This document shows positions 7,047 through 8,587 of a DNA stretch of 8,587 nt, piece after piece. Position numbers and translations under genes: made by a program. The notes under the pieces are model-generated. The model was not told the DNA's origin. It saw only the letters and a list, made by a program, of their open reading frames with translations, and searched no databases. The stretch is from the NCBI GenBank assembly GCA_007280315.1, contig QYQC01000122.1, positions 1-8,587 of the forward strand. The letters are read 5' to 3'. The first letter of the stretch is position 1. Every line of letters starts with the position of its first letter. Source of the DNA: Betaproteobacteria bacterium. GTDB taxonomy: Bacteria; Pseudomonadota; Gammaproteobacteria; Burkholderiales; SG8-39.

Positions 7047-7358
7047 TTATCCGGTGATGCCGGTGATTTCGATTTCAGTGAAATTCTGACGATGGCCCTG
7101 ATGTTTCTGATAATGCTTGCGCCGGCGCAGCTTGAAAATGCGCACCTTGTCGTGGCGCCCCTGCGTAAGCACTTTTGCCTGCACGGTGGCACCGGTGACC
7201 AGCGGTCTGCCCATCTTGAGATTGTCGCCATCGGCGACCAGCAGCACCTTATCAAGAACGATTTCAGACCCGATGTCTGCGGCGATCTGCTCAATTTTCA
7301 ATTTTTCGCCGGCAGCTACACGGTACTGCTTGCCGCCGGTTTTTATGACCGCATACAT
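7047..7358 (-). CDS. rplU: 50S ribosomal protein L21
   Basis: L21 binds 23S rRNA and contacts L20 in the large subunit. The protein is 103 residues, the same as E. coli. It begins MYAVIKTGGKQYRVAAGEKLKIE and contains the RRKHYQKHQGHRQ signature near residues 78-90. An in-frame ATG at 7406 would add 16 residues, but it lies over the promoter -10 region and the conserved family start is at 7358. GGAG 8 nt upstream of ATG 7358 confirms the choice. It is the first gene of the rplU-rpmA operon, driven by the promoter at 7408-7437. Confidence 0.97.
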   Translation of the reverse strand: MYAVIKTGGKQYRVAAGEKLKIEQIAADIGSEIVLDKVLLVADGDNLKMGRPLVTGATVQAKVLTQGRHDKVRIFKLRRRKHYQKHQGHRQNFTEIEITGITG

Positions 7359-7407
7359 GTGTGAGACTCCAAAAGGACCGAATTGCAATAAAACCAAGGA
7401 ACCCAAG

Positions 7408-7437
7408 ATGATACAGCAATTTAGCTTTGGCGGTCAA
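7408..7437 (-). promoter_or_regulatory. Promoter of the rplU-rpmA operon
   Basis: On the - strand TTGACC (7437-7432) and TATCAT (7413-7408) form good -35 and -10 boxes with an 18-bp spacer. Transcription would begin near 7401, giving a leader of about 40 nt before rplU. Its -35 box shares one base with the -35 box of the divergent ispB promoter. Confidence 0.7.
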
Positions 7438-7454
7438 AGGCTTTATGCTATGCT
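7427..7454 (+). promoter_or_regulatory. Candidate extended -10 promoter of ispB
   Basis: TTGGCG at 7427-7432 is a moderate -35. TATGCT at 7449-7454 is the -10, preceded by TG at 7446-7447 as in extended -10 promoters, with a 16-bp spacer. Transcription would start near 7461, about 45 nt before the proposed ispB start codon. Confidence 0.5.
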
Positions 7455-7504
7455 TTCGACCCGCGCGAATCTGTTTTCCGGCGCCACCTTCAGCCCCTTT
7501 TATC

Positions 7505-8473
7505 TTGCCAATAGCATTCATCCAATCCCTGATCGCGGCCGACATGCGCGCCGTGGACGCCACCATCCGGCGGCGGCTTGAATCCGACGTGGCGCTGATC
7601 CGCGAGGTGGCCGAATACATCATTGCCAGCGGTGGCAAGCGCCTGCGACCGGCCATGCTGCTGCTCGCAGCAGGCGCAGCCGGTTATGGTGGACGTCATC
7701 ACCATGAACTCGCGGCGGTGGTCGAATTCATTCACACCGCGACGCTGCTGCATGATGACGTAGTCGACGAGTCCGGGTTGCGCCGCGGCCGCAAGACCGC
7801 CAATGCGGCCTTCGGCAATGCGGCCAGTGTGCTGGTCGGAGATTTTCTGTATTCACGCGCGTTTCAAATGATGCTCACGGTTGACGACATGCGCGTCATG
7901 GCGGTGCTTGCGGAGGCGACGAACACGATAGCCGAAGGCGAAGTTCTGCAGCTGCTTAACGTGCACAACGCCGATACTGATGAAGTGCGCTACCTTGAGG
8001 TGGTGCGGCGCAAGACGGCCAAGCTGTTCGAGGCCGCGACCCGTCTCGGAGCCATACTCGGACGCGCCGCGCCGGAGAATGAAGAAGGATTGGCACAGTA
8101 TGGAATGCACGTGGGAACAGCATTCCAACTGATCGACGACGTGCTTGATTACTCGGGCGACCTGCAGGAAACCGGCAAGAATCTGGGCGACGATCTGAAC
8201 GAGGGAAAGCCGACGCTGCCGCTTATCTACGCCCTGCGCAATGGCACGCAGGCGCAGGTGCAAACCGTGCGGCACGCGATCGAGCAGGGCGGGCGCGACG
8301 ACTTCGCCGCGGTGCTCGAAGCGATTACCGATACGGGGGCGTTGGACTATGCGCGTGCGCAGGCGGCGAGCGAAGCGAAGCTGGCGTGTACGGCGATAGA
8401 ACAATTGCCACATTCAAAATACCGCGACAGTTTGCTACAATTGGCGGACTTCGCGGTCAATCGCACGCACTGA
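7505..8473 (+). CDS. ispB: Octaprenyl diphosphate synthase (trans-polyprenyl synthase)
   Basis: It adds isopentenyl units to farnesyl diphosphate to make the long side chain of ubiquinone or menaquinone. Motifs, numbered from the proposed start: GGKRLRP at 43-49, the first aspartate-rich motif DDVVD at 84-88 followed by RRGRKT, the second DDVLD at 211-215, and GKPTLPL at 234-240. The residue five before the first motif is alanine, as in long-chain synthases, so C40 is likely but not provable. The start is uncertain. TTG 7505 gives 322 residues (E. coli 323) and an N-terminus PIAFIQSLIAADMRAVDA that matches the family, but no Shine-Dalgarno sequence precedes it. ATG 7544 would cut 13 residues. 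Upstream in-frame starts at 7427 and 7445 lie inside the promoter. It is divergent from rplU. Confidence 0.95.
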   Translation: MPIAFIQSLIAADMRAVDATIRRRLESDVALIREVAEYIIASGGKRLRPAMLLLAAGAAGYGGRHHHELAAVVEFIHTATLLHDDVVDESGLRRGRKTANAAFGNAASVLVGDFLYSRAFQMMLTVDDMRVMAVLAEATNTIAEGEVLQLLNVHNADTDEVRYLEVVRRKTAKLFEAATRLGAILGRAAPENEEGLAQYGMHVGTAFQLIDDVLDYSGDLQETGKNLGDDLNEGKPTLPLIYALRNGTQAQVQTVRHAIEQGGRDDFAAVLEAITDTGALDYARAQAASEAKLACTAIEQLPHSKYRDSLLQLADFAVNRTH

Positions 8474-8481
8474 CCGCTTTT

Positions 8482-8497
8482 AGGGGTTCGCCCCTTT
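8482..8497 (+). terminator. Short hairpin after ispB
   Basis: AGGGG (8482-8486) and CCCCT (8491-8495) close a TTCG tetraloop, followed by only two further Ts. It lies 8 nt after the ispB stop and 12 nt before the tRNA. The stem is stable, but the T-tract is short, so termination may be partial and the tRNA could be read through from ispB. Confidence 0.45.
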
Positions 8498-8508
8498 CCG
8501 TGACACCT

Positions 8509-8585
8509 CGGGGTGTAGCTCAGCCTGGTAGAGTACTGCGTTCGGGACGCAGGAGTCGGAGGTTCAAATCCTCTCACCCCGACCA
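8509..8585 (+). tRNA. tRNA-Pro (anticodon CGG)
   Basis: A complete 77-nt cloverleaf decoding CCG. The acceptor CGGGGTG (8509-8515) pairs fully with CACCCCG. The D arm is GCTC/GAGT with loop AGCCTGGTA. The anticodon stem CTGCG/CGCAG encloses loop TTCGGGA, with anticodon CGG at 8543-8545. The T arm has TTCAAAT in its loop. The discriminator is A, and CCA is encoded in the genome (8583-8585). Stem and loop sequences closely match E. coli tRNA-Pro(CGG). No separate promoter is seen in the 35 nt after ispB, so it may depend on ispB read-through. Confidence 0.97.
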
Positions 8586-8587
8586 AA

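Noticed and set aside
7359..7406. Sixteen-residue N-terminal extension of L21 from ATG 7406
   Set aside because: The upstream ATG touches the promoter region, and the conserved MYAVIKTGGKQ start at 7358 has its own ribosome binding site.
8347..8586. A 79-codon - strand reading frame starting MVGVRGFEPPTPASRTQ
   Set aside because: This is the familiar false peptide made by translating the antisense strand of a tRNA-Pro; it overlaps the intact tRNA and the end of ispB.
8509..8587. tRNA 3' end as an attachment site of an integrated element
   Set aside because: tRNA genes often serve this role, but no integrase, repeat of the tRNA end or island gene is visible in the window.

Overview
The window looks like chromosomal DNA of a betaproteobacterium. 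The evidence is the gene set and order (ispB divergent from rplU-rpmA-obgE-proB, a CNP1-family gene converging on proB, and rppH nearby), protein sequences that read as betaproteobacterial, and moderately high GC. The genus cannot be fixed from the sequence. Nothing suggests phage, transposon or plasmid DNA: all genes are intact, and there is no IS, CRISPR or integrase.

Layout. On the + strand from the left end: rppH (101-619), a two-CBS-domain protein (664-1257), an AT-rich intergenic region with two candidate promoters and a possible operator (1258-1405), then rubrerythrin (1406-1825), a cytosolic two-[4Fe-4S] CCG-domain oxidoreductase (1933-3261), a DUF3501 protein (3266-3871) and an exported CNP1-family protein (3876-4397). 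A hairpin-rich convergent gap of about 130 bp follows. On the - strand, reading right to left: rplU, rpmA, a terminator, obgE and proB. ispB diverges from rplU through overlapping promoters and runs + to a short hairpin and a complete tRNA-Pro(CGG) at the right edge.

How the genes work together. Most of the window is housekeeping: mRNA decapping (RppH), ribosomal proteins L21 and L27, ribosome-associated GTPase (ObgE), proline synthesis (ProB), quinone side-chain synthesis (IspB) and a tRNA. The part with an unexplained joint function is the rubrerythrin / Fe-S oxidoreductase / DUF3501 run behind its own promoter region. The likely reading is a cytosolic peroxide or oxygen reductase whose electrons come through the CCG-domain protein, with DUF3501 as an uncharacterised partner. 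That role is inferred from co-location and cofactor motifs only.

A recurring structural theme is strong hairpins without a U-tract at gene ends (rppH, rubrerythrin, proB), against one conventional U-tract terminator placed only 28 nt before the obgE start codon.
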